A DNA stretch of 64,000 bases, taken from NCBI RefSeq assembly GCF_014284275.1, contig NZ_JACOFU010000001.1:372001-436000 (forward strand), given 5' to 3'. The DNA is from Affinundibacterium amnicola. GTDB taxonomy: Bacteria > Pseudomonadota > Gammaproteobacteria > Burkholderiales > Burkholderiaceae_D. The position numbers and the translations under genes are program-made. The first letter of the stretch is position 1, and each line of letters starts with the position of its first letter. Below are positions 1 through 9,524 of this stretch, piece after piece. The notes beneath the pieces are model-generated. The model did not search any database. It had not been told where the DNA came from and saw nothing but the letters and a program-made list of their open reading frames with translations.

Positions 1-1076
1 GCATCGATCACCAATGTATGACTTTCTTGTAGCGTTTTTTGAAGTATGTCCCTTGCGTCTTCAGATGTGCTTAGTCCAGGTCCAATCACAACGACAGGAC
101 GGACGAGGTTAGATGATTGCGCACTAGCAATCATCAGCTCTGGATGAACAATATCTAAAGCAGGAAATTGTTTGTCTATCATTCCCAGGTAGACGCGGCC
201 GCTGCCACATAACAGTGCGGCTCTTCCTGCAAGAATTGGCGCTCCTACCATACCTGTACTTCCACCAATGATCAGGACTTCACCATATGAACCTTTATGG
301 CTATCTTGTTGCCGCTCAGCCATTCTTAGCTTAAACGATCTTTCGGTGAGAAGATGCGCGTAGGGAGCAGGGTAGGTGGTTTGGTCTAGACTCAATGAAT
401 CAGTTAGTACCTGCCCGGCATAGTCTTTCGCTTTCGCAGTGTGTAGACCAACTTTGTTTGCAATAAAGCTTAGTGTGTGCGTTGCCCGAATCGCGATCTC
501 TTTTCCCGCAAATAGCTGTCCAGTATCGGCATTTAATCCACTGGGGACATCTAGTGATAGAACCGGCGTTTTTTGTTGATGGTTATGAAGATTGATCAAT
601 TGAATTAGGTCTGCTGCATCGCCTTCAATAGCGCTGTTTAGTCCAATCCCAAATAGGCCATCAATGATTAAATCCCAATAAGTAAGTGGGTGATTTTTAC
701 ATTCCTCTACCGAAGTCCAGTGCAGCTTGCTCTGTTTTGCGCGCTGCAAACTTTGATTGGCTTCGGTGGAATAATTTTCTCCATGACCTAACAGGATGAT
801 GTGAACGTCGATAGATTCTTTAGCTAGTTGATGCGCAGTTTCTAAGGCATCTCCACCGTTGTCACCAGCACCAGCCAAAATGAGGACTCGTCCTTTTTTA
901 TGACTTAATAAACTCAGTGCTAGTCGTGTTGCTGCAATGCCTGCAGCACGCATTAATGCGCCTGATGGTAGTCGCTTCTTTGCGTCCAGTTCAATGGATC
1001 GGATTTGTTCACATCGATAGAGCGTTGTTAAGTGTGTTTCAGCAATCTCATGGCTATTTGGCGTTGTGGTTGGCAT
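1..1076 (-). CDS. nnr: Bifunctional NAD(P)HX epimerase/dehydratase, 3' end cut by window edge
   Basis: Repairs damaged NAD(P)H hydrates: an N-terminal YjeF epimerase domain interconverts R- and S-NAD(P)HX and a C-terminal ribokinase-like domain dehydrates the S form using ADP. Translating from the ATG at 1076 gives about 358 residues before the edge. The epimerase part contains GAGDNGGDA near residue 69 and the LDVPSGLNADTG segment. The start of the second domain shows KGSYGEVLIIGGSTGMVGAP, which is typical of the dehydratase. The frame stays open to base 1, so the C-terminus lies outside the window. It starts 13 bases after the fliR stop, so it is probably the last gene of the fliL-R transcript, although its role is metabolic. 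Family assignment is firm. Confidence 0.93.
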   Translation of the reverse strand, partial: MPTTTPNSHEIAETHLTTLYRCEQIRSIELDAKKRLPSGALMRAAGIAATRLALSLLSHKKGRVLILAGAGDNGGDALETAHQLAKESIDVHIILLGHGENYSTEANQSLQRAKQSKLHWTSVEECKNHPLTYWDLIIDGLFGIGLNSAIEGDAADLIQLINLHNHQQKTPVLSLDVPSGLNADTGQLFAGKEIAIRATHTLSFIANKVGLHTAKAKDYAGQVLTDSLSLDQTTYPAPYAHLLTERSFKLRMAERQQDSHKGSYGEVLIIGGSTGMVGAPILAGRAALLCGSGRVYLGMIDKQFPALDIVHPELMIASAQSSNLVRPVVVIGPGLSTSEDARDILQKTLQESHTLVID

Positions 1077-1089
1077 AGTTCAGATTACT

Positions 1090-1893
1090 TTATGGCTTTC
1101 TCATCGGACTGCTCGTGGGGGAGCTTCCTAGATTATTGATCGTATCTACGCTATGTTGGAAAATGTTCTCTAATGGCAGCATTAGGTAAGGCAAGATCAT
1201 GGTCAACATTAAAAAACCTACCATAATTGTGATAGGGAAACCAATACCAAAGATATTCAATTGAGGTGCTGCACGCGTCAAAATCCCAAGTGCGATATTC
1301 GTAATTAAGAGTGCAGCGACTAAGGGCATAGAAAGTAACATGCCGATCTTGAATATTTCCTCTCCCCATATCGCTAATCTTTGCACACTAAAGCCCATGT
1401 TTAACGAAGTTGAGATAGGAATATTTTTGAAGCTATTGATCAAAGCTTCAAACATCGCTAAATGCACATTGAGACTTAAAAATAGAAGTGTCGTAATGAT
1501 GACCAAGAACTGTGAAATTGCAGATGAACGGCCGCGTGTTTGCGGATCATAAAAAGTAGCAAAGCCTAAACCCATTGTTAAGCCAATCACCTCACCGGCC
1601 ATTTCGACTCCCGCAAAAATGACGCGCACGATAAAGCCCATTGCCAGCCCGATAATCAGTTGTTGCATCAGTACCGCAATGCCAGTGATGGATAAGGGAT
1701 CAACGTTGTTTAACGGTGGGATGCTGGGTGCCACGATTAGTGAAAGAAACACGCCGAGCGCAATCTTAACCCGCACAGGAACACCATTGTTACCAAACGG
1801 AGGTGCGATCGCAATAAAGCCAAGAATACGCGTTAATGGCCACATAAATGCGGCGATTAATGCGATTAATTCATTGCTGTTGATAGAGATCAT
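1090..1893 (-). CDS. fliR: Flagellar export gate protein FliR
   Basis: FliR is an integral-membrane part of the flagellar type III export gate, assembling with FliP and FliQ inside the MS ring. The 267-residue product has about six hydrophobic segments, for example around residues 8-32, 38-55, 70-90, 130-150, 185-205 and 215-240. It carries the family-typical segment GEVIGLTMGLGFATFYDP near residue 100. Length is normal (about 260). It is the last flagellar gene of the fliLMNOPQR run and is followed closely by nnr. The ATG is preceded by a 74-base gap from fliQ holding short direct repeats. Confidence 0.96.
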   Translation of the reverse strand: MISINSNELIALIAAFMWPLTRILGFIAIAPPFGNNGVPVRVKIALGVFLSLIVAPSIPPLNNVDPLSITGIAVLMQQLIIGLAMGFIVRVIFAGVEMAGEVIGLTMGLGFATFYDPQTRGRSSAISQFLVIITTLLFLSLNVHLAMFEALINSFKNIPISTSLNMGFSVQRLAIWGEEIFKIGMLLSMPLVAALLITNIALGILTRAAPQLNIFGIGFPITIMVGFLMLTMILPYLMLPLENIFQHSVDTINNLGSSPTSSPMRKP

Positions 1894-1924
1894 GAATGTG
1901 ACTTAGAGGTATAAAGCGAGTCAT

Positions 1925-1970
1925 TAAGTAGTCACTATGTAGCAAATAAGTAGCCAATAAGTAGTCACTA
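1925..1970. repeat. Imperfect direct repeat between fliQ and fliR
   Basis: The 13-base unit TAAGTAGTCACTA occurs at 1925-1937 and again at 1958-1970, with a degenerate copy TAAGTAGCCA at 1947-1956. The right copy includes the fliQ stop codon. It looks like local duplication by slippage. No function can be assigned. Confidence 0.7.
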
Positions 1971-2237
1971 ACCAGCCATTAAGGCGATACCCGTGAATAC
2001 TTCACGCATATAGTCGCCGAGCACGCTCAACATCCAAGGTCCGGCAATGATGAGGGTGACAAAGATTCCCACTAATTTTGGAATGAAAGACAAGGTTGTT
2101 TCATTGATTTGTGTCGCTGCCTGAAAAATACTAACGATCAGACCAATTCCAAGCGCCACCAATAATAGTGGGGCGGAAATCATTAAGGTGATTTCCATCG
2201 CATGGCGTCCCATTGTCATCACGCTATCGGGAGTCAT
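1968..2237 (-). CDS. fliQ: Flagellar export gate protein FliQ
   Basis: FliQ is the small two-helix membrane component of the FliP5Q4R1 export gate. The 89-residue product has two hydrophobic helices (about 16-40 and 52-76) and the family signature spanning LGIGLIVSIFQAATQINE. Length matches the family exactly. It lies 15 bases downstream of fliP and upstream of fliR, the standard order. Confidence 0.96.
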   Translation of the reverse strand: MTPDSVMTMGRHAMEITLMISAPLLLVALGIGLIVSIFQAATQINETTLSFIPKLVGIFVTLIIAGPWMLSVLGDYMREVFTGIALMAG

Positions 2238-2252
2238 AATTTACCTCTATCT

Positions 2253-3020
2253 TTAGTAAAAGCTACGTGCTAATGAGCCGATCAATAACTGCCAGCCATC
2301 GACTAAAACAAATAGCATTAATTTAAATGGTAGCGATACGATAGATGGTGACACCATCATCATACCCATCGCCATTAAGACACTGGCGACCACCATATCA
2401 ATAATCAGGAAGGGGATAAAAATCGCAAAACTAATTTGAAACGCGGTCTTTAATTCGCTGGTAATGAATGCGGGAATCAGAACACGTAGCGGAATATCTT
2501 CGGGGCCTTGCAATGCTGGCGTGTTTGATAGTTTTACGTACAAGGCAATATCAGACTCACGCGTTTGTTTCAGCATGAAGCCTTTTAAAGGTTCAACACC
2601 TTTCTCCATTGCCTGTTGCATCGTTATTTTATTTTCTGAAAAAGGCAGATAGGCATCCGCATAAATTTTATCGAATACCGGGCCCATGACAAACAAGGTC
2701 AGGAAAAGTGCTAATCCAACCAATACTTGATTTGGTGGCGCAGATTGAGTGCCAAGTGCTTGTCGTAATAAAGAGAGAACGATGATGATCCGAGTGAAAC
2801 TGGTCATCATTAATAAAGCGGCAGGGATAAACGCCAGCGAGCTTAAAAAAATCAGCGTTTGAATACTCAGCGAGTAATTTTGTCCGCCACCAGAAGATGG
2901 AGAGCTAGTGATTGCTGGGAGTCCACCTGATTGTGCCAATGCAGCTTGTGAGATTCCCGAAAGCAATAAAAATCCGAATAAGGGTAGATATCGATGGAAT
3001 GTGTTGCGCAAGTTTTTCAT
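2253..3020 (-). CDS. fliP: Flagellar export gate protein FliP
   Basis: FliP forms the core of the flagellar protein export pore. The 255-residue protein starts with a cleavable signal peptide (hydrophobic stretch 12-29 ending in an AQ site), as usual for FliP. Transmembrane helices and the family motifs follow: [20 protein letters not shown] near residue 92, and the C-terminal [20 protein letters not shown]. Length is typical. It sits between fliO and fliQ with 8- and 15-base gaps, consistent with one operon. Confidence 0.97.
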   Translation of the reverse strand: MKNLRNTFHRYLPLFGFLLLSGISQAALAQSGGLPAITSSPSSGGGQNYSLSIQTLIFLSSLAFIPAALLMMTSFTRIIIVLSLLRQALGTQSAPPNQVLVGLALFLTLFVMGPVFDKIYADAYLPFSENKITMQQAMEKGVEPLKGFMLKQTRESDIALYVKLSNTPALQGPEDIPLRVLIPAFITSELKTAFQISFAIFIPFLIIDMVVASVLMAMGMMMVSPSIVSLPFKLMLFVLVDGWQLLIGSLARSFY

Positions 3021-3028
3021 AAGCTACT

Positions 3029-3493
3029 TTAGTTCTGTGGCGGGTTGCGCTTTTCTATGGTTTTCTTGAGCCAGTCTGCAAATGGCGCACTCAATTGAGT
3101 CGATCCGGCGTCATTTTCGGGCAGTGCCTGTTTAGGCATCGTTGAGAGTGTATTGATCTGTTGTGCGGTGACACCCAGAACCAACCATTGATCTGCAACT
3201 TCAATCACCATGACTCGTTCACGATTTCCTAAACTAATACCGCCGATAATTTTGACGGGTAACTTGTGTCCACTTGCGATAGGTCCAACACGTTTCACTA
3301 ACCACGCAAACAACAGCATAATTGCGATCACAAAAGCCAATGCCAGGAAGATCTGTAATAAACCTGTGCTGGCAGAAACAGATGCTGGCGATGATTGCGC
3401 TTGTACCTGATTGCTCCATATGGATGCGGATAGAGCCAATAATTTAATAGGTAAGGTCGCCAAAGCAGCTGATGATTTAAACATATTGTGCAT
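3029..3493 (-). CDS. fliO: Flagellar biosynthesis protein FliO
   Basis: FliO is a bitopic membrane chaperone that helps assemble or stabilise the FliP ring. The 154-residue product has an N-terminal hydrophobic region with a possible signal peptide (about 10-32), a strong membrane helix at about 46-66 (LALAFVIAIMLLFAWLVKR), and a cytoplasmic part with GGISLGNRERVMVIEV, the FliO signature. Its ATG overlaps the fliN stop as TAATG, so the two are translationally coupled. FliO is weakly conserved, and both the segment and the position support the call. Confidence 0.92.
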   Translation of the reverse strand: MHNMFKSSAALATLPIKLLALSASIWSNQVQAQSSPASVSASTGLLQIFLALAFVIAIMLLFAWLVKRVGPIASGHKLPVKIIGGISLGNRERVMVIEVADQWLVLGVTAQQINTLSTMPKQALPENDAGSTQLSAPFADWLKKTIEKRNPPQN

Positions 3494-3939
3494 TATTTGT
3501 TCAGCTTACGAATGCGTTCGGCTGGCGTGACGATATCTGTTAAACGAATACCAAATTTATCGTTAACCACGACCACTTCACCTTGCGCAATTAAGCAGCC
3601 ATTGACTAACACATCCATTGGTTCACCCGCCATGCCGTCAAGTTCGACCACGGAACCCTGTGCTAATTGCAGTAAATTCTTGATCGCGATTTTTGTACGC
3701 CCAAGTTCGACGGTCAGTTGTACAGGAATATCGAGAATAAAGTCGATATCATTATGTGTTTGAGTCGGTGGGCTTTTACCAAACTCCTGAAACATGCTCG
3801 CGCCAGACTGTACAGCTGGTGCGGGTTGTGCTGCGGCCGTCGCAGCCCGAGCGGCAGCTTCTGCATCCGCTTTTTCTTGTTCAGCAATCGCGGCACCCCA
3901 ATCGTCTTCACTAATAGGGCTATCGTTATTGTCATCCAT
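3493..3939 (-). CDS. fliN: Flagellar motor switch protein FliN
   Basis: FliN forms the base of the cytoplasmic C-ring with FliM and FliG and binds the export ATPase complex through FliH. The C-terminal 80 residues are a SpoA domain, with DIPVQLTVELGRTKIAIKNL and the GEVVVVNDKFGIRLTDI end. The N-terminus is acidic then Ala/Pro-rich. I chose the ATG at 3939 (148 residues) because GGAG lies about seven bases upstream. An in-frame ATG at 3963 would add eight residues and overlap fliM more deeply. With the chosen start the overlap with fliM is eight bases. Confidence 0.95.
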   Translation of the reverse strand: MDDNNDSPISEDDWGAAIAEQEKADAEAAARAATAAAQPAPAVQSGASMFQEFGKSPPTQTHNDIDFILDIPVQLTVELGRTKIAIKNLLQLAQGSVVELDGMAGEPMDVLVNGCLIAQGEVVVVNDKFGIRLTDIVTPAERIRKLNK

Positions 3940-4945
3940 TGTTTTCTCCATTGAGCGACTCATGCGCTATATCATTGACACTGGAACCCAGCATTTTGTC
4001 GACACGCAATGCATATTGCCCATTGAATAGACCATATTTACATTCCATGACGGGGGTACCGTCTACTTTTGCTGAAATAATGTCTGGAACAGAAATGGGA
4101 ATGACATCGCCCACTTTCATATTCAAGATGTCACCTAAGGACATTCTGGTAGTGCCTAAATCCGCGACGATTTCTACTTCAGCAATCTGGATTTGCTGGG
4201 TCATTAAGCGCACCCAGCGTTTATCAATTTCTAAAGTCTCGCCTTGCAGACTACTCGTTAATAAATCACGTATTGGTTCTATCATTGAGTAGGGCATACA
4301 CATATGCATTTCACCGCTGACTGGACCTAATTCAATGGTAAATGTGGTGGATACGACGACTTCATTTGGTGTCGCAATATTTGCAAACTGTGTGTTCATT
4401 TCTGAACGTATATACTCAAACTGAACTGGATAGACTGGCTCCCATGATTTTGCATAAGTCTCGTAAATGATTTCCAAAATTCTTTGAATAATTCTTTGCT
4501 CAGTTTGGGTGAAATCGCGTCCTTCAACACGTGTGTGAAAGCGGCCATCACCACCAAATAAATTATCGACCAATAGAAAAACTAAACCTGGATCCAACAC
4601 AATTAATGAAGTTCCGCGTAGCGGTTTCATATGGGTGAGATTCAAATTAGTCGGTACCACCAGATTACGAATAAATTCACTATATTTTGACACTTTCACA
4701 GTGCCGACAGAGACCTCTGCGCTGCGACGAAGAAAGTTAAACAGACCTATCCGTAGTAGTCTGGCAAATCGTTCATTGATAATTTCCAAGGTCGGCATGC
4801 GACCACGAACAATACGTTCCTGGGTCGCCAGATTGTACGGCCGGACGCCAGAGGTATCTTCATTCGCCTCTGATTCGTCTTGATCGCCGGTGACACCCTT
4901 TAAAAGGGCATCAACTTCTTCTTGTGAAAGGAAATTATCAGACAC
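3932..4945 (-). CDS. fliM: Flagellar motor switch protein FliM
   Basis: FliM is the middle ring of the switch and the docking site for phosphorylated CheY. Its 337 residues begin with the CheY-binding peptide (MSDNFLSQEEVDALL) and continue with the CheC-like middle domain (about 45-230, with the conserved GGDGRF segment). A SpoA domain closes the protein (about 240-320). Length is standard. It starts five bases after fliL and overlaps fliN by eight bases. Confidence 0.98.
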   Translation of the reverse strand: MSDNFLSQEEVDALLKGVTGDQDESEANEDTSGVRPYNLATQERIVRGRMPTLEIINERFARLLRIGLFNFLRRSAEVSVGTVKVSKYSEFIRNLVVPTNLNLTHMKPLRGTSLIVLDPGLVFLLVDNLFGGDGRFHTRVEGRDFTQTEQRIIQRILEIIYETYAKSWEPVYPVQFEYIRSEMNTQFANIATPNEVVVSTTFTIELGPVSGEMHMCMPYSMIEPIRDLLTSSLQGETLEIDKRWVRLMTQQIQIAEVEIVADLGTTRMSLGDILNMKVGDVIPISVPDIISAKVDGTPVMECKYGLFNGQYALRVDKMLGSSVNDIAHESLNGENNG

Positions 4946-4950
4946 GGTTT

Positions 4951-5436
4951 TTATTGAACAACAAAAGAGGTAAAGAATACGCCACTGACTTTCTGTGGCT
5001 CACCTTTCGGAACAAACGGCAAATTGACCTGTTCAGTAATTTCTTTAATTAATTCGTCTTTACCTTCAGGCGTTAATAAACCTTCTGCATTTTTGCTCGA
5101 TAACAGCATAATCAGTCGGCTCTTAACCTGCGGCAAATTCGCTTTAATCACATTGACCTGTGCTTCATCTTCGACCTGTAAAGTCATTTGCACTTGTAAA
5201 TATTTTTCACCGAGCTCCGATTGAAGATTCACTACGAAGGGCTCTAATGGCAAAAAGACTGGTGCTTTTGCGACTTCTGTCTTTTCTTCTTTCGCTGGTT
5301 TCTTCTTAGATAAGAACATTGCGGCACCTCCGCCGACACCACCTAAAAGAAGTACGGCGGCTGCGATCATGATGATTAACTTCTTTTTAGATTTGCCAGC
5401 TGGCGCGTCTGTTGGTTTTTCTGGTGCTTTTGACAT
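4951..5436 (-). CDS. fliL: Flagellar basal body-associated protein FliL
   Basis: FliL is a single-pass inner-membrane protein that rings the stator and supports torque. The 161-residue protein has a Lys-rich cytoplasmic N-terminus, one membrane helix at about 24-44 (IMIAAAVLLLGGVGGGAAMFL), a charged linker, and a periplasmic FliL domain with PFVVNLQ and YLQVQMTLQVED. It is the first gene of fliLMNOPQR. The 385 bases upstream presumably hold its promoter, but no convincing motif is seen. Confidence 0.96.
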   Translation of the reverse strand: MSKAPEKPTDAPAGKSKKKLIIMIAAAVLLLGGVGGGAAMFLSKKKPAKEEKTEVAKAPVFLPLEPFVVNLQSELGEKYLQVQMTLQVEDEAQVNVIKANLPQVKSRLIMLLSSKNAEGLLTPEGKDELIKEITEQVNLPFVPKGEPQKVSGVFFTSFVVQ

Positions 5437-5821
5437 ATTGATTTCTCACCGATTCTGATTGTGTTTCTTATTGAAAAAAATTATCGCGCATTTGGTTTGA
5501 ATTTGATCTTTGAAATAGAGCCAGATTTATTGCTTAACTCTACTTTTTTGATTCTATTCAATCCCTGATGATCCTAGCGGTATCCATTGGATTTACTTTG
5601 ATTATTTAGCGCCATGATGCAATCGTTTGACCTGACATTCAATACGAAGTTGGCCTTCATGGCTAATTTCACTGTGGAAATATTCACGCACACAATTATA
5701 GTATCGTTTTTAAGAGCCTAGCCTAGAAAGCAATGCACGTGATGAAATTCACTGATTTTCATCACGCATAGGCAACAAAAGGCAACAATAGACAATCACT
5801 GGAGGAGGGAGCTTGCTGAAA
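5437..5821. other. Gene-free spacer between fliK and fliL
   Basis: This 385-base AT-rich gap separates the fliF-K and fliL-R groups. Neither strand carries a convincing coding sequence. The only clear structure is the inverted repeat at 5738-5766. A TATAAT hexamer lies on the minus strand at 5695-5700, but it has no acceptable -35 partner. The spacer probably contains the end of the fliK transcript and the fliL promoter. Confidence 0.6.
5738..5766 (-). terminator. Hairpin downstream of fliK, possible terminator
   Basis: Perfect ten-base arms CGTGATGAAA and TTTCATCACG flank a nine-base loop, about 55 bases past the fliK stop. No uninterrupted T-run follows on the minus strand, so it may be a weak terminator, a 3'-end-stabilising hairpin or a binding site. 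Confidence 0.4.
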
Positions 5822-7615
5822 TTAAGCAAATGTGTCGACTAAGCCTAATTCCTTGCCAGTATTGCGTGCTATCAGCGACATTGCAGTGTTATCTGTTTCA
5901 CTTTCGGTGCCAGATGGCATAGCTGCTTGCGAACCGCCGCCTCGGCTTGATTTCTCTGCACCAAATTGATTATGCGATTGCGCAGATTCTGCACTGACAG
6001 AAAAGCCTGACAATGAAATGCCAGCGTTATCCATCATTTCGCGTAGTTTAGGTGCAGCGGACTCAATCGCCTCTCTGACATCTAGGTGCGAGGAGACAAA
6101 ACTGGCGTCGACGAAATTATCGCTAATGCTTAAAACAACCTGAACGGGTCCCAAATCGGGGGGATTTAAAGTCAGTTGAGCACTTTGTTCACCTCCTGCA
6201 ACCATCCAAACTATTTTCTGGCCGATTGCCTGATCCCATCCTTTTGCGCCTACGCGTGGACCTATGTGATCGGATAGTACAGGTGCATGTATGTTTCCGA
6301 TCGTCGTGTTGGCTGCTGGTGGCTGAAAATTCGTACTAGGCGTGCTGATGAATTCATTGCTGTGAACTTCATTGAGTGCCATTGAATCTTTCAACAATAA
6401 ATTGTCTTGGTATTTTTGAGATGTTGGAACTTGGAATTCGGTTTGAGACTTTTCGAAGCTACCTGATGCTGAATTCGATTGTGATCTAGGTTCTGATAAC
6501 CGATCTCCTAGATCAATACTATGTCCCAATGATTGGCTGATCTCAAATTGTGTAAGCGTCGACTCGTTCGAAGAAGCTACATTGGTGGTGAATTGGTTCA
6601 CAATTTGGGGTGACGGCGGCCTTGGACTTAGTTGCTCCGTTACTTCTAATACGCGGTCGTTATTTTGAGAGGGAAATTTATGCTCCATTTCACCCTTTGC
6701 CCCAGCTTCTACTCCTTGGCTCATTCGCTCCGTTAAATTGAATTTATCCGTATCCAAAGAATCAACAGACGATGTTTTATCGATGGATAGAGGGAAATTT
6801 GACTTATTCTCTTGAATCGAAGATTCATTTTTATTGGCTTTGTCCATCGCAGACAGATTTAATTCAACTCCAGTTTGTTTCGTATCGGTATTAATGTTGT
6901 GATTGCTCTCTTTATCATCACTTGCAAAAGGTGGATTTGCATTGACGACATTTGATGAAAATGAAATTGGCTGTTCACCGGAATCTGTTTGGATTGATTC
7001 AATTGGATGGTGGCGTGACGTTGAGATAAAAGCATTTTGATTATTTGCATTAACAATAGTATCACTTGATGCTTGGACAGGAAGTTCGGGGGGGCGCAGT
7101 AGAGCTGACTCTTCACTCGTGATCGTATCGTTTATTCCAAATCTTTTATTGTCATCGCTCACTTTCGATCGATCGAACACTGGGGCTTTCATTTGATTGA
7201 ATTCAGATTTCAAAGAAATTGCCGGTGGCGCAGATGATTCAGATACTTGGATTTCAACTTGGGCGATATTTGGGAAGTTATTGACAAAGGCGATTAACGA
7301 GCTAGTATCCCCAGGAATGATTGAAATGTCATCCTCTGGTTGAAATTCATTCTCAATAATTTGATTGAAGTCTTGGTTTCCTGAGTTATCCTTTTGATCG
7401 ACACTTTTTGTGTTATTGGTTCCAGTAGCTTCGTTGGTTCTATTGATGTGCGAATTTGCCAGTTGTTCTGACGCCACTTTTTTTGTTTTTAGCGCGACTT
7501 CATTTTTCAATACTTGATTGAAAGTACTGTTGTTCTTTGATTCAATAGCCGAGCTGGATGTTTTGTTCGAGACAATCGTAGGCAGAGCTTGATTGATGGT
7601 TGGCGGGTTGGGCAT
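5822..7615 (-). CDS. fliK: Flagellar hook-length control protein FliK
   Basis: FliK is the secreted ruler that measures hook length and switches the export gate to filament substrates through FlhB. The 597-residue product has a long, low-complexity Ser/Asn/Gln-rich N-terminal part typical of the ruler region. A folded C-terminal domain follows (about 455-560), with QSAQLTLNPPDLGPVQVVLS and a REMMDNAGISLSGFSV segment matching the FliK hook domain. The N-terminal part diverges freely, so only the C-terminus and position define the gene. It lies 35 bases after fliJ and ends the fliF-K run. Confidence 0.94.
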   Translation of the reverse strand: MPNPPTINQALPTIVSNKTSSSAIESKNNSTFNQVLKNEVALKTKKVASEQLANSHINRTNEATGTNNTKSVDQKDNSGNQDFNQIIENEFQPEDDISIIPGDTSSLIAFVNNFPNIAQVEIQVSESSAPPAISLKSEFNQMKAPVFDRSKVSDDNKRFGINDTITSEESALLRPPELPVQASSDTIVNANNQNAFISTSRHHPIESIQTDSGEQPISFSSNVVNANPPFASDDKESNHNINTDTKQTGVELNLSAMDKANKNESSIQENKSNFPLSIDKTSSVDSLDTDKFNLTERMSQGVEAGAKGEMEHKFPSQNNDRVLEVTEQLSPRPPSPQIVNQFTTNVASSNESTLTQFEISQSLGHSIDLGDRLSEPRSQSNSASGSFEKSQTEFQVPTSQKYQDNLLLKDSMALNEVHSNEFISTPSTNFQPPAANTTIGNIHAPVLSDHIGPRVGAKGWDQAIGQKIVWMVAGGEQSAQLTLNPPDLGPVQVVLSISDNFVDASFVSSHLDVREAIESAAPKLREMMDNAGISLSGFSVSAESAQSHNQFGAEKSSRGGGSQAAMPSGTESETDNTAMSLIARNTGKELGLVDTFA

Positions 7616-7650
7616 GTTGTCACCTACGTTGTCGAAGTAAATCGGTTGGA

Positions 7651-8088
7651 TTACTTTTTATAAAATAGCGTTCGTGTCGCGCGTTCGTCGGTTTGTTTTT
7701 GATCGCGCTTGTTTTCTTTTTTTAATTCAACTGCGGCATTTCTATCGATTAAAGTTTTATAAGAGAGGCGTTTTTTTTCACATTCTTGCCAAGCTTTTTT
7801 TGCGACTTCAATACGATATTCTGCATCTAAAATTATCTTTTTTTGACCGTCGACAGCTTGATCAAGTTTGACGATGAATGCGCGAAAATTGGCAAACTGC
7901 GTCACACTTAATCCTTGTTGTGCGTTTGACTGTAGTCGACCTTCATAATCGTCTCGATACTGATGTAGTAGCTTGAGCTGTTCGTTAGCATCATCTCTCG
8001 CCTTAATCATCCGACCTAAATTTTTGGCTGCGTTTTCGACATCGTTTTCAGCTAATTCGATTAATGTTGTTAATGCTGAGCTAGCCAT
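7651..8088 (-). CDS. fliJ: Flagellar export chaperone/ATPase stalk protein FliJ
   Basis: FliJ is the coiled-coil stalk in the FliI hexamer, linking ATP hydrolysis to FlhA and escorting chaperones. The 145-residue product is almost wholly charged and helical, with two long coiled-coil stretches (about 10-75 and 75-130) and the family hallmarks ENDVENAAKNLG and YEGRLQSNAQQGLS. Length is normal (about 147). It sits between fliI and fliK, the canonical position. Confidence 0.94.
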   Translation of the reverse strand: MASSALTTLIELAENDVENAAKNLGRMIKARDDANEQLKLLHQYRDDYEGRLQSNAQQGLSVTQFANFRAFIVKLDQAVDGQKKIILDAEYRIEVAKKAWQECEKKRLSYKTLIDRNAAVELKKENKRDQKQTDERATRTLFYKK

Positions 8089-8132
8089 AATCTTTTTTAC
8101 CTTGTATCCATTTTACGGAATACCGACTTTTT

Positions 8133-9524
8133 TTAAACGTCGAATAGAGCGGAAAGACCCGCTAAGCTCTCGGTTATGGATGATTTTTCAGTGATTTCTT
8201 GCTGTAGAAAAGCTTGTATTTGTGGATACTTTCTAATTGCCTCATCTAATATAGGATCTGATCCGGCAGAGTAGGCGCCAACATTAATTAAGTCTCGACT
8301 ACGTTCGTAACGTGAATAAAGTTGTTTAAGTTTTCGCGACAATCTTTGATGATCTGGCGATGTAATACCATGCATCGCCCGGCTAATCGATTGTTCGATA
8401 TCAATCGCCGGGTAATGACCGCTTTCTGCCAAGGTTCGGTTGAGTACGATGTGTCCGTCCAAAATTGCTCGTGCGGCATCGGCAATAGGATCTTGTTGAT
8501 CGTCACCTTCGGTTAATACGGTGTAAAAAGCAGTAATCGAACCACCACCAAGTCGACCATTACCAGCACGTTCGACCAGAATTGGTAACTTAGCAAATAC
8601 CGAAGGTGGATATCCTTTCGTTGCGGGCGGCTCACCAATGGCGAGCGCAATCTCACGTTGTGCCATCGCGTAGCGAGTTAATGAGTCCATGATTAACAAG
8701 ACATTTTTGTCCTGATCTCGAAAGTATTCAGCGATCGTGGTCGCATATGCAGCGCCTTGCATCCGCATCAAAGGAGGGGCATCAGCAGGTGCCGCAACGA
8801 CAACAGAACGAGCTAATCCTTCCTCGCCTAGGATTTCTTCAATGAATTCTTTTACCTCGCGACCCCGTTCGCCAATTAATCCGACCACAATCACATCTGC
8901 CGTCGTGTAGCGCGCCATCATTCCTAGCAAAACACTTTTGCCTACGCCAGATCCAGCGAACAAACCTAGTCGTTGGCCGCGTCCCACTGTCAGCATGCTA
9001 TTAATTGCTCTGACGCCGACATCGAGTTTCTCTTTAATTGGAGCGCGAGATAGCGGATTGTAGATTCTTGCTCCCAAGGGCGCGGTGGCGCGGCAAATCA
9101 GCGGGCCTAGGGAATCTAAGGGACGTCCGTTAGCATCTAGCACACGACCGAGTAATTCTTCGCCAACTGGAAGATGTTTGGTTCTGTCGGTATTTCGTCG
9201 ATGTGGCGTATTATCGTCAGCACTTGCTTGTGCGACGACAGGAAATACAGGGGCACCAGGAATGACGCCATCCAAGTCACTTTGGGGCATTAAAAATAGA
9301 CGATCACCATCAAAACCAACAACTTCTGCCTCAATCTTTACACCATTTTGCAGATGGATCAGACAGGCACTGCCGACTGGCAATTTGATGCCCACCGCCT
9401 CCATCACCAAGCCGGTGACTTTGACAATGCGACCAGAAATATTCTCGCTCTTGATGTGCGAAATACTTTTCGCACTTGCGATAAACTGATCTTTCCAACG
9501 TTGCGGAGTAAGCGTGTCATTCAT
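8133..9524 (-). CDS. fliI: Flagellum-specific export ATPase FliI
   Basis: FliI is an F1-beta-like ATPase that energises unloading of export substrates. In its 463 residues the nucleotide-binding core shows a Walker A loop [15 protein letters not shown] near residue 188, a Walker [12 protein letters not shown] near 273, and the downstream segment [15 protein letters not shown]. The N-terminal beta-barrel domain is about residues 20-95. Its start overlaps fliH by four bases (ATGA), and fliJ follows 44 bases downstream. Confidence 0.98.
   Translation of the reverse strand: MNDTLTPQRWKDQFIASAKSISHIKSENISGRIVKVTGLVMEAVGIKLPVGSACLIHLQNGVKIEAEVVGFDGDRLFLMPQSDLDGVIPGAPVFPVVAQASADDNTPHRRNTDRTKHLPVGEELLGRVLDANGRPLDSLGPLICRATAPLGARIYNPLSRAPIKEKLDVGVRAINSMLTVGRGQRLGLFAGSGVGKSVLLGMMARYTTADVIVVGLIGERGREVKEFIEEILGEEGLARSVVVAAPADAPPLMRMQGAAYATTIAEYFRDQDKNVLLIMDSLTRYAMAQREIALAIGEPPATKGYPPSVFAKLPILVERAGNGRLGGGSITAFYTVLTEGDDQQDPIADAARAILDGHIVLNRTLAESGHYPAIDIEQSISRAMHGITSPDHQRLSRKLKQLYSRYERSRDLINVGAYSAGSDPILDEAIRKYPQIQAFLQQEITEKSSITESLAGLSALFDV

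Noticed and set aside
6859..7116. Second frame inside fliK on the same strand
   Set aside because: It lies wholly within fliK in another frame. The His/Gln/Met-rich product has no support.
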